From JBBDXI01 sp040902425 (lineage in GTDB: Bacteria; Planctomycetota; Phycisphaerae; Phycisphaerales; UBA1924): a DNA stretch of 20,935 nucleotides. Below the pieces are notes generated by a model that worked only from the letters and a program-made list of their open reading frames with translations, did no database searches and was not told where the DNA came from. Position numbers and translations under genes: made by a program. Positions 1-6,258 of this stretch are shown here, piece by piece (positions within the stretch are counted from its first letter, which is position 1; every line of letters begins with the position of its first letter). Location of the stretch: assembly GCA_040902425.1 (NCBI GenBank), contig JBBDXI010000072.1, positions 1 to 20,935 of the forward strand, written 5' to 3'.

Positions 1-1172
1 CCGATCTTCTCGTTCACCTGGCACTGGTTGATGCCGGCGAAGTTGTATTCGACGGGGTCCTCGGCGGTGATGATCTTCTTGTCGGGGCGGTTGAGGACGT
101 CGAGGGCGGAGTAGAGGGTGGTGGTCTTGCCGGAGCCGGTGGGGCCGGTGACGAGGAAGATGCCGTTGGGGCGGCGGATGATGCGGTTGAAGATGTGGAG
201 GTTGTCGGCCTCGAAGCCCAGGTTCTCCAGCCCGATGCGGACGGAGTCGGGGCGCAGGATACGGAGGACCATGCTCTCGCCGTGGTAGGCGGGGCAGGCG
301 GAGACGCGGAAGTCGATCGACTGGTCGTCCACCGGGAACTTGATGCGGCCGTCCTGGGGGACGCGGCGCTCGGCGATGTTCATGCCCGCCATCAGCTTCA
401 GGCGGGAGAGGAGCGAGTTCTGCATCCGCTTGGGCAGGTTGTCGCGCTCCATGCAGACGCCGTCGATCCGGTATCGCAGGCGGACCCGGTCGGCCATGGG
501 CTCGACGTGGATGTCCGAGGCCCGCATCTTGACGGCCTCGACGATGATCCGGTTGGTGAGCCGGACGATCGGGGCATCCTCGGAGACCACGTCGATCGAC
601 TTGTCGAGCGAGCGGTCCACCGAGCGGTCGAGGGACTTGTCGATGGACTCGCTGATGAGCGAGGCGGTCGGGTCCACCATCTTGACGCCGCCCGCGCTGC
701 CCGCGGCGCCGGCGGCCGGGCCGTTGGCGGCGGTGCGGGTCCCGAACTGGCCGTCGATGAAGGAGCGGATCTGCGAGCGGGCCGCGAGCTTGGGCTCGAT
801 CTCGACGTTCAGCCGGAACCGGAGCATATCGAGCAGCTCCAGGTCCATGGGGTCGTGGATGATGAGCTGGAGGCGGCTGCCCTCCTTCTTCAGGGGCAGG
901 ATCAGGTACTTCTTGATCAGGTCCTCGGGGATGAGCTTGGTGTTGACCTGCTTGCCGACGCCGTTGGCGGAGAGGTCGACATACTCGTAGTTGAACTGGG
1001 TGGCGATCGCCTTGGCGACCTGCTCCTCCTTGGCGAAGCCGGCGTCGACGAGGACCTCGCCGAGGCGCTTGCCGGCCCCCTTGGCCATCTGGACGGCCTG
1101 GTCGGCCTGGGTCGCGGTGATGACGCCCCATCCGACGAGGATCTCACCGAGTTTCTTGCGTGATCTGGCCAA
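1..1172 (-). CDS. PilB/GspE-family type IV pilus or type II secretion ATPase (3' end cut by window edge)
   Basis: This is the cytoplasmic hexameric ATPase that powers pilus or pseudopilus assembly. About 390 N-terminal residues are present. Residues 1-150 form an MshEN-like N-terminal domain (GEILVGWGVIT near the start, then KRLGEVLVDAGF). A low-complexity linker rich in Ala/Gly and in SLDRSVDRSLDKS-type residues follows. The ATPase core carries ASDIHVEP, the Walker A GPTGSGKTT at about 343-351, and the Asp-box-like ITAEDPVEY just before the edge. Walker B, the tetracysteine motif and the C-terminus lie outside the window. The start is inferred: TTG at 1172 gives MARSRKKLGEI, which fits the family N-terminus, and I saw no better in-frame ATG nearby. 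The frame stays open upstream, so a longer form cannot be excluded. PilB and GspE cannot be told apart without the pilus or secretion neighbours. The family call is firm; the start is moderate. Confidence 0.9.
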   Translation of the reverse strand, partial: MARSRKKLGEILVGWGVITATQADQAVQMAKGAGKRLGEVLVDAGFAKEEQVAKAIATQFNYEYVDLSANGVGKQVNTKLIPEDLIKKYLILPLKKEGSRLQLIIHDPMDLELLDMLRFRLNVEIEPKLAARSQIRSFIDGQFGTRTAANGPAAGAAGSAGGVKMVDPTASLISESIDKSLDRSVDRSLDKSIDVVSEDAPIVRLTNRIIVEAVKMRASDIHVEPMADRVRLRYRIDGVCMERDNLPKRMQNSLLSRLKLMAGMNIAERRVPQDGRIKFPVDDQSIDFRVSACPAYHGESMVLRILRPDSVRIGLENLGFEADNLHIFNRIIRRPNGIFLVTGPTGSGKTTTLYSALDVLNRPDKKIITAEDPVEYNFAGINQCQVNEKI

Positions 1173-1243
1173 CTCAGGGCGCTCCGCTTCTCCCGCCTGG
1201 GGCGGGCAGGGTGAGATCGTAGACCACCGCGCCACCGGCCTTT

Positions 1244-1258
1244 GGGGGCGCTGCCCCC
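1244..1258. repeat. Short GC hairpin GGGGGC-GCT-GCCCCC
   Basis: A perfect 6-bp inverted repeat with a 3-base GCT centre lies in the divergent gap, about 70 bases upstream of the ATPase start. It sits between divergent starts and has no T-tract, so it is unlikely to be a terminator. It may be another member of the small palindromic elements seen elsewhere in this window, but its loop is GCT rather than GGA. Confidence 0.55.
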
Positions 1259-1358
1259 GCGGGCCATAGGCGATCGGCTCCGTACATCCGGCCTCGGGCT
1301 CGGGCGGGGCCCATTATGCGGCGGTCGCGGCCGGGCATCAAACGGCGACCGGCGAGAG

Positions 1359-1422
1359 GGCTCCCGACGCGGAGCGTCGGGCCACCCGAGCAGGGATGGC
1401 TCCCGGCGCGGAGCGTCGGGCC
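1359..1422 (+). repeat. Two palindromic repeats with GGA centre (coaB leader)
   Basis: Two 25-base copies, at 1359-1383 and 1398-1422, differ at a single base and have a 39-base period. Copy 1 contains CCCGACGC-GGA-GCGTCGGG, a perfect 8-bp inverted repeat. Copy 2 reads CCCGGCGC-GGA-GCGTCGGG, where the A-to-G change still allows G-U pairing in RNA. Both lie upstream of the coaB start and on its sense strand. The preserved pairing suggests selection for the hairpin in RNA, but this rests on one substitution. Confidence 0.8.
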
Positions 1423-1477
1423 GGCGGGGGCGGGGGCCAGCGCCCACGCCCCTACGATGCCTCGGTCCCGATCACCC

Positions 1478-2191
1478 ATGAGCCGCACCCTCACCAACGC
1501 AGAGGTCCGAACGACCGCCCCCGGCGGGCGGCCCCCGGTCCGCGTGCTCATCACGGCCGGGCCGACGCACGAGCCGATCGACGCGGTGCGGTTCATCGGG
1601 AACCGTTCCTCGGGGCGCGTGGGCGTGGCGCTGGCGGATGAGGGCGCGAAACGGGGGTGGGACGTCACCCTCCTGCTGGGGCCGACACCCCGTACACCTG
1701 CCGATTCGCGGGTGCGGGTGGTCCGGTTCCGGACCGCCGCCGACCTGGAGCGGCTGTTGGCGGAGGAGGCCCCGCGCTGCGATGTGCTGGTCATGGCGGC
1801 GGCCGTTGCCGACTACCGGCCTCACCCGGGCGCGCTGGGCGCGACGGGCAAGCTGCGGCGCGGAGATGGCCCGGTGACGCTGACGCTGGAGCCGACTCCG
1901 GACCTGCTGGCGAAGGCCGCGGCGGGACGGCGGGAGGGACAGTTGATCGTGGGGTTCGCCCTGGAGCCGCGGGAGGGGATGCTGGCGGGCGCGAGGGCCA
2001 AGCTCGAACGGAAGGGCGTGGACCTGATGATCGCGAACCCGCTGGAGACGATGGACAGCGAGACGATCGAGGCGGCGGCGGTGTCCGGCGATGGCGCGGA
2101 AGTGCGAACGGAGGGCGCGGTGACCAAGGAGCGGTTCGCGGCATGGCTGATGGCGATCATCGAGGGGCGCCTCGCCGGGATGCGTCGATGA
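1478..2191 (+). CDS. coaB: Phosphopantothenate-cysteine ligase (CoaB domain only)
   Basis: CoaB joins 4'-phosphopantothenate to cysteine using a nucleotide triphosphate, the second step of coenzyme A synthesis. The 237-residue product shows the family landmarks: VLITAGPTHEPIDAVRFIGN followed by SSGRVG (nucleotide and substrate loop), AAAVADYRP (the AAVADxxP core), and KLRR leading to PTPDLL. The length fits a lone CoaB domain; in many bacteria this domain is the C-terminal half of a CoaBC protein, and no flavoprotein (CoaC) half is encoded here. The start was taken at ATG 1478, close before the conserved fold; ATG 1457 is an alternative. Neither has a clear ribosome binding site. Longer starts would translate through the palindromic repeats and are unlikely. 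The stop overlaps the start of the next gene (ATGA), so the two are translationally coupled. Confidence 0.88.
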   Translation: MSRTLTNAEVRTTAPGGRPPVRVLITAGPTHEPIDAVRFIGNRSSGRVGVALADEGAKRGWDVTLLLGPTPRTPADSRVRVVRFRTAADLERLLAEEAPRCDVLVMAAAVADYRPHPGALGATGKLRRGDGPVTLTLEPTPDLLAKAAAGRREGQLIVGFALEPREGMLAGARAKLERKGVDLMIANPLETMDSETIEAAAVSGDGAEVRTEGAVTKERFAAWLMAIIEGRLAGMRR

Positions 2192-4296
2192 GCCGCCATT
2201 CCGGCGGAGGAGCGCGCCCGGGGGGCGGGCGTGGCGGGCCGCGCGGCGGCGGGTTCAGGGGCGGGCCGCATCCGGCCGGCCCGGCGCGGCCCAAGCGGCG
2301 CCCGCAGGTGCCCGCGGCGGCGCTGCGGCGGCTGAACGTGATCCACGAGGACCGCGACCTGGTGGTGGTGGACAAGCCGCCGGGCTTGCTCTCCTCCGGC
2401 CTGCCCGGGGAGGACCGGGACAACCTGTTCGACCTCGTGAAGGCGCACGTGCGCGGACCGAAGAACCGGCCGGCGCGGGTGTGGATCATCCACCGGCTCG
2501 ACAAAGAGGCGTCGGGGCTGCTGGTGTTCGCGAAGACGGAGAAGGCGTTCGAGTGGCTGAAGGAGGACTTCCGGGCTAAGCGCGTGCACCGGCTGTACGT
2601 CGCGGTGGTTGAGGGGGAGATAAGACAGGAAGGCACGGAGGCACGGAGGCACGGAGGGGGGGAGAAGGCGGGGGAGGGGAAGAGTGAAGAGGGGTCGGAG
2701 CCGCCGCCGGTTGCGCGGGTGACGCCGCGGCAGTTGGCGGCGGGGACGATCCAGAGTTTCATCCGCGAGGGGGAGGAGTCGGAGAGCGCGACGAGCATCG
2801 CGCTGGGGGATGTCGCGAAGGATTCGGCGCGGTTCACGTCGCGCCCGTGGCGGGGGGATCGCCCGCCGCCCGGGCGCGGGCAGCGCGAGCGGGCGGGGGG
2901 GGACGCGGCCGGGCCGCGCGATCCCGGGGCGCCGAAGCTGGCGGTGACGCACTGGCGGGTGCTGGCGGCGGGGCGCGGGCGGTCGCTGCTGCAACTGCGG
3001 CTGGAGACGGGGCGGAAGAACCAGATCCGGGTGCACATGCAGGAGTTCAAGCACCCGATCGCGGGGGACTATCGGTACGGGTCGCAGTCGGACCCCTTGC
3101 AGCGGCTGGCGCTGCACGCCAGCGAGCTGGGGGTCCGGCACCCGAGCACGGGGCAGACGGTGCGGTTCCACAGCCCGGCGCCGGCGGGGTTCTACACGCT
3201 GATCGGGGCCGAGGCGCCGGCGAACGCGGTGGCGGGCGCGGGCGAGGGGGCGGGCATCTTGGAGGCGGCGGGGGGCACTTCGGCGGGGCCCGCAGCGCCG
3301 CGGCAGGCCGATCTCGAGGCCGCCTCGCCGGTGGTGGAGCCGCCGGCCGACGACACCTCCTGGGACCACGTGGCGGCGTGGTACGACTCGCTGATCGAGG
3401 GGGAGCGGTCGGACCTGTTCCAGCAGGTGATCGTGCCGGGGACGCTGCGGTTGCTGCCCCGGCCGACCATCGGCCCGGAGGGCCGACCTACCCAAGCCAC
3501 CGGCCCGGAGGGCCGACCTACCCGCATTCTCGATCTGGCGTGCGGCCAGGGGGCGTTGGCGCGGCACCTGGCGGGTCTTCGGCTCGAGGTGGTCGGGGTC
3601 GATGCCTCGCTGCGACTGATCGAGGTGGCGCGCCGGCGCACGGCGGAGGCGGGCGCTGCGGCCCGCTTCGAGGTTGGCGATGCGCGGGAACTGGAGAAGC
3701 TCAGGGACTCCCTGGGTCCGGAGCCGTTCGACGCCGTCACGTGCGTGATGGCGCTGATGAACATCGACCCGCTGGAGCCGGTGCTCCGCGGGAGCGCTGC
3801 GCTGCTGCGCCCGGGCGGGGCGTTCGTCGGCGTCATCCTGCACCCCGCGTTCCGCTCTCCGGGGCAGACGCGCTGGGGGTGGGAGCGGCAGCAGGAGGAG
3901 GATGCGCGTGGGTTCGACGGCCCGCGCGGGCGCCCGCCGAGGCGCGATGGGCCGCCCCCGCGGGGGAAGCACGGGCCCGGCCGCTCGTCGGCGCGCCCGG
4001 GCGCCAAGCCGCCGCGCCAATACCGGCGCGTGGATGGCTACCTCTCGCCGGGGCAGTTCCCGATCACGATGAACCCCGGGAAGGCGGCGCACGGAGCGGC
4101 GCCGGTGACGACGTGGACGTACCACCGGCCGATCCAGGCGTACGTGAAGGGGCTGGCGGAGGCGGGGTTCGCGATCGAAGCGCTGGAGGAGTGGCCCAGC
4201 ATGCGCCAGAGCCAGCCGGGGCCGCGGGCGGCGGAGGAGAACCGGGCGCGCCGGGAGATCCCAATGTTCCTGGGGTTCAGGGCGGTGCGGCGGTGA
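2188..4296 (+). CDS. Fusion: RluA-family 23S/tRNA pseudouridine synthase + class I SAM methyltransferase
   Basis: This is a 702-residue two-enzyme protein. Residues 1-40 are a Gly/Arg-rich, RGG-like basic tail. Residues of about 48-345 are an RluA-type pseudouridine synthase with VVVDKPPG, the active-site HRLDKEASGL (His102, catalytic Asp105) and LETGRKNQIRVHM at 272-284. An Ala/Gly/Pro linker leads to a methyltransferase: WDHVAAWYDSLI, SAM motif I ILDLACGQGAL near 447-457, VVGVDAS, then ALLRPGG. Between residues of about 147 and 250 the synthase carries extra low-complexity sequence that starts with a period-8 DNA repeat. Just before motif I lies a doubled GPEGRPT peptide made by palindromic DNA repeats. 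The start ATG overlaps the coaB stop. The substrate RNA site and the methyl acceptor are unknown; an RNA target for both domains is an inference from the fusion. No stop or frameshift separates the halves. Confidence 0.88.
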   Translation: MSRHSGGGARPGGGRGGPRGGGFRGGPHPAGPARPKRRPQVPAAALRRLNVIHEDRDLVVVDKPPGLLSSGLPGEDRDNLFDLVKAHVRGPKNRPARVWIIHRLDKEASGLLVFAKTEKAFEWLKEDFRAKRVHRLYVAVVEGEIRQEGTEARRHGGGEKAGEGKSEEGSEPPPVARVTPRQLAAGTIQSFIREGEESESATSIALGDVAKDSARFTSRPWRGDRPPPGRGQRERAGGDAAGPRDPGAPKLAVTHWRVLAAGRGRSLLQLRLETGRKNQIRVHMQEFKHPIAGDYRYGSQSDPLQRLALHASELGVRHPSTGQTVRFHSPAPAGFYTLIGAEAPANAVAGAGEGAGILEAAGGTSAGPAAPRQADLEAASPVVEPPADDTSWDHVAAWYDSLIEGERSDLFQQVIVPGTLRLLPRPTIGPEGRPTQATGPEGRPTRILDLACGQGALARHLAGLRLEVVGVDASLRLIEVARRRTAEAGAAARFEVGDARELEKLRDSLGPEPFDAVTCVMALMNIDPLEPVLRGSAALLRPGGAFVGVILHPAFRSPGQTRWGWERQQEEDARGFDGPRGRPPRRDGPPPRGKHGPGRSSARPGAKPPRQYRRVDGYLSPGQFPITMNPGKAAHGAAPVTTWTYHRPIQAYVKGLAEAGFAIEALEEWPSMRQSQPGPRAAEENRARREIPMFLGFRAVRR
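2631..2657 (+). repeat. Period-8 tandem repeat (AGGCACGG x3) inside the pseudouridine synthase
   Basis: Three exact tandem copies of AGGCACGG are followed by a partial fourth. The 8-base period means each copy is read in a different codon phase, giving the peptide EGTEARRHGG at about residues 148-157. It lies in a loop region of the RluA domain and is followed by low-complexity Glu/Gly/Lys sequence. The family normally has no such sequence here. Confidence 0.85.
3471..3523 (+). repeat. Two in-frame palindromic repeats with GGA centre (GPEGRPT coding)
   Basis: Two exact 23-base copies, at 3471-3493 and 3501-3523, have a 30-base period (ten codons). Each contains CGGCCC-GGA-GGGCCG, a perfect inverted repeat around GGA. 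They are read as GPEGRPT twice, immediately before SAM motif I of the methyltransferase. A partial third copy may precede them: GGCCGACC at 3461-3468 matches the downstream arm. Because the period is a multiple of three, the reading frame is kept. Confidence 0.88.
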
Positions 4297-4344
4297 GGCT
4301 TCGGCGACGATCTTCGGCCGATTAGACTCACGCCGGTCGAGGTT

Positions 4345-4350
4345 GGGAGG
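4345..4350 (+). promoter_or_regulatory. Ribosome binding site fixing the ankyrin gene start
   Basis: GGGAGG ends six bases before ATG 4357. It favours this start over the in-frame ATG four codons later. Confidence 0.7.
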
Positions 4351-4356
4351 CAGATC

Positions 4357-5460
4357 ATGTGGTGCCCGATGCGCGAGGTCGTGTTCGCCGCCTGGCTTTT
4401 TACTGCTGCCGTGCAGGGTCAGCTGTTGCCGCCGTCGGCACCCCAGCACCAGGCCAAACCGAAAGTTGAGCTGACGCTCTTCACGGCAACCGCCGAGCAA
4501 ACAGCGGAGCTCCTCCGTGGTGGCGCAGATCCCAACCGACGAGATCCGTGGGGGCTCACGCCGCTTATCCGTGCGGCGGGCGAGAACGAGTTGGCCAAGA
4601 TCTGTCTGCTGCTGGATGCGGGTGCTTCCGTGAATGCCCGGACCGATGATGGCCGGACCGCGCTGATGGCGGCGGCGGGCGGCGGCGTTTGGCATGGCGG
4701 GCGCGGCAAGCCCGACGTGGACATCGTGCGTCTGCTCCTGGCGAAAGGGGCCTGGGTGGACACCGCGAACAGCTCCGGCGAGACCTCGCTCATGTTGGGG
4801 GCCGGCCAGGGGCAACTGAACATCGTCGATGTGCTGCTCGCAGCACAGGCGGACCCCACGATTCGGGCGGGCGCGCTGTGCAAGTACCCGGCATCTCGTT
4901 CGGGCTGGACCGCCCTGATGCACGCGGCAAGTTCTGGCAATCCCGACGTGATTCGCCGCTTTCTCGAGCTCGGAGTCGAGGTGGGTGCTCGAGGGTTCGA
5001 CGGGTGGACGGCGCTGACAGCCGCGGCGCACCAGGGGAACGCCGAAGTAGTTCAGCTCCTGGTGGAGGCCGGTTCGGATGTCCAGGAGCGGGTCGATGTC
5101 ACGGTCTGGCCCTATGAGCTCAATAAGGTCACGCCGCTCATGCTGGCTGCCCGGAACGGCGCCGACGGCGCGGTGCGGGTGCTCCTTCGGGCCGGGGCGG
5201 AGGTGGACGCGTCTGCGGAGGCTGGCTACACGGCCCTCGCGTTTGCGGCCTTGAACGGAGGACATCCGAACGTGGTTGCGACGCTGCTCGAGGCGGGCGC
5301 ATCGCCAAACCCTGAACTCATGTACAGCGGCGACCTTCTGGACGTGATGAGGCGAACAGATGGACTGGTCGGCTTCAGCCACAGTCTGGTTCCCGAAGAC
5401 CGGCGGCAGCGGATCGCGAAACTGCTCGAGGATGCACTCAAGAACGGCACACGACGATGA
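4357..5460 (+). CDS. Exported ankyrin-repeat protein
   Basis: The 367-residue product begins with a short hydrophobic signal-like segment (VVFAAWLFTAAVQG), so it is probably exported. It then consists almost wholly of ankyrin repeats: a partial first unit (TAELLRGGADPNRRDPWG) and about seven fuller ones with the usual TPLxxAA...LLxxGAxxxxx pattern, for example LTPLIRAAGENELAKICLLL, RTALMAAAGG, WTALMHAASSGNPDVI, WTALTAAAHQGNAEVV, VTPLMLAARNG and YTALAFAALNGG. Repeats 3, 4 and 6 have loop extensions. Ankyrin repeats bind other proteins; the partner is unknown and no catalytic domain is present. By eye the gene uses more A/T-ending codons than its neighbours. It is bounded by the intact methyltransferase end on the left and a decayed copy of that end on the right, which suggests it arrived by recombination. 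Confidence 0.85.
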   Translation: MWCPMREVVFAAWLFTAAVQGQLLPPSAPQHQAKPKVELTLFTATAEQTAELLRGGADPNRRDPWGLTPLIRAAGENELAKICLLLDAGASVNARTDDGRTALMAAAGGGVWHGGRGKPDVDIVRLLLAKGAWVDTANSSGETSLMLGAGQGQLNIVDVLLAAQADPTIRAGALCKYPASRSGWTALMHAASSGNPDVIRRFLELGVEVGARGFDGWTALTAAAHQGNAEVVQLLVEAGSDVQERVDVTVWPYELNKVTPLMLAARNGADGAVRVLLRAGAEVDASAEAGYTALAFAALNGGHPNVVATLLEAGASPNPELMYSGDLLDVMRRTDGLVGFSHSLVPEDRRQRIAKLLEDALKNGTRR

Positions 5461-5481
5461 CCGATACGGCTGCTCGCCGGA

Positions 5482-5656
5482 AGCGCCGGCCAGCCGGGCG
5501 TACGTGAAGGGGCTGACGGAGGCTGGATTCGTGATTTCGAGCTGCTGGAGGGTGGCCGAGCATGAGCCAGGCCGGCCGAGGCTCCGGACGGAGGGGAAGA
5601 ACGGCGCCCGGCCGGAAATCCCGATGTGCCTGGGGTTCAGAGCGGGGAGTGCTTGA
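5482..5656 (+). pseudogene. Decayed duplicate of the methyltransferase 3' end
   Basis: This stretch is a diverged copy of 4122-4299, the last ~55 codons of the RluA-methyltransferase fusion. The frame starting RAYVKGLTEAGFVI matches AYVKGLAEAGFAI. The middle is shifted by small indels, since WPSM is recovered only in another frame. The end PEIPMCLGFRA matches REIPMFLGFRA and is followed by a stop at the equivalent place, then the same GAGGCT. There is no start codon and no catalytic region, so it cannot encode a methyltransferase. It begins about 20 bases after the ankyrin stop and ends in the start region of the zinc-ribbon gene. It may come from a second methyltransferase locus. Confidence 0.8.
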
Positions 5657-6258
5657 GGCTCTCGAGCCGATACACCGATGTGCGACCTCCATGGTTCCGC
5701 CATCGAAGCTGCGTGTTGATCGCCGGAACGCTGCTCTTCTGGTTGCTCACCTTCTTCTTTCACCTCTCGGTTTACCGCGAGTTCGCTACTGTCCGCGCCG
5801 GAACGGGGTACATCGCCGTTTACTGGCGTGGCGAACCACAACAACGGAACACACTGATTCTGAATGGGTTCCACTACCCCTTCTACTCACGCGGCATGGG
5901 CGCGGAGTGGGATGCCGAGGGCTGGCCCTACGAGTTGTACGGCCCGCGCGTCTTGCTCTCAGGGCAATCGCTTCGCCGGTACTTGGACTACCCGCGCAAC
6001 CTCGGGCTCCACTGGCCCGCGATCGCTCTCGGCACGAACTCCGAGTGGCCCTGCGGCGACTTTGTTGGGGTGCCCTGCTGGACGATCGCCGCTGCGGGGT
6101 GTCTGTGGTGGGTCGTAGGAATGTGGCGATGCCGTGGATCGGTGCGGGGTTGCTGCCGAACCTGTGGATATGAGGTCGCCGGACTCTCGATCCCGCTTTG
6201 TCCGGAGTGCGGGACCTGCACGACCAGGACTCCCGGCGGAAACAGCGTCAGCTCTTGA
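5653..6258 (+). CDS. Two-TM membrane protein with C-terminal zinc ribbon (planctomycete type)
   Basis: The product has about 200 residues. A first helix (VLIAGTLLFWLLTFFFHLSVY) is followed by a soluble domain rich in aromatics (YIAVYWRGEP, WPYELYGPRVLL), a second helix (WTIAAAGCLWWVVGMW), and a zinc ribbon with paired cysteines CRTCGY and CPECG. This layout is one I recognise from planctomycete genomes, where such proteins are common and uncharacterised; no function can be given. The start is uncertain. TTG 5653 overlaps the stop of the methyltransferase remnant and has GGGGAG three bases upstream. GTG 5626, in frame, adds nine residues made from the remnant. The 3' end overlaps the convergent thioredoxin-like gene by 11 bases. 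Confidence 0.72.
   Translation: MRLSSRYTDVRPPWFRHRSCVLIAGTLLFWLLTFFFHLSVYREFATVRAGTGYIAVYWRGEPQQRNTLILNGFHYPFYSRGMGAEWDAEGWPYELYGPRVLLSGQSLRRYLDYPRNLGLHWPAIALGTNSEWPCGDFVGVPCWTIAAAGCLWWVVGMWRCRGSVRGCCRTCGYEVAGLSIPLCPECGTCTTRTPGGNSVSS

Larger units (their letters stand above)
1173..1477. other. Divergent intergenic region, hairpin-rich
   Basis: This gap of about 305 bases separates the leftward ATPase gene from rightward coaB, so it should hold promoters for both. I see no convincing gene: frames that stay open here are only the upstream extensions of the two flanking genes. It contains a GGGGGC-GCT-GCCCCC hairpin and two near-identical palindromic repeats, listed separately. No confident -35/-10 pair can be picked by eye at this GC content. 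Confidence 0.6.

Noticed and set aside
1359..1422. CRISPR-like array
   Set aside because: There are only two copies with a short spacer, the repeats are palindromic throughout, and no cas genes are present.
1316..1477. Longer N-terminus for CoaB from upstream starts
   Set aside because: It would translate the two palindromic repeats and an Arg/Pro/Gly-rich stretch with no similarity to CoaB. The fold begins after 1478.
3190..3380. Possibility that the RluA-methyltransferase fusion is an assembly artefact
   Set aside because: The frame is continuous through the linker, codon usage is uniform, and no stop or start-plus-ribosome-site pair is evident at the junction. Only re-sequencing could settle it fully.
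3471..3523. Reading the GGA hairpins as intrinsic terminators
   Set aside because: They lie inside open reading frames or in a gene leader and lack T-tracts.
1822..5874. A 1350-codon open frame on the minus strand opposite coaB, the fusion gene and the ankyrin gene
   Set aside because: It is antisense to three genes with recognisable domains, is Arg/Pro/Leu-rich with no domain of its own, and runs across gene boundaries. It reflects the scarcity of stop codons at this GC content.
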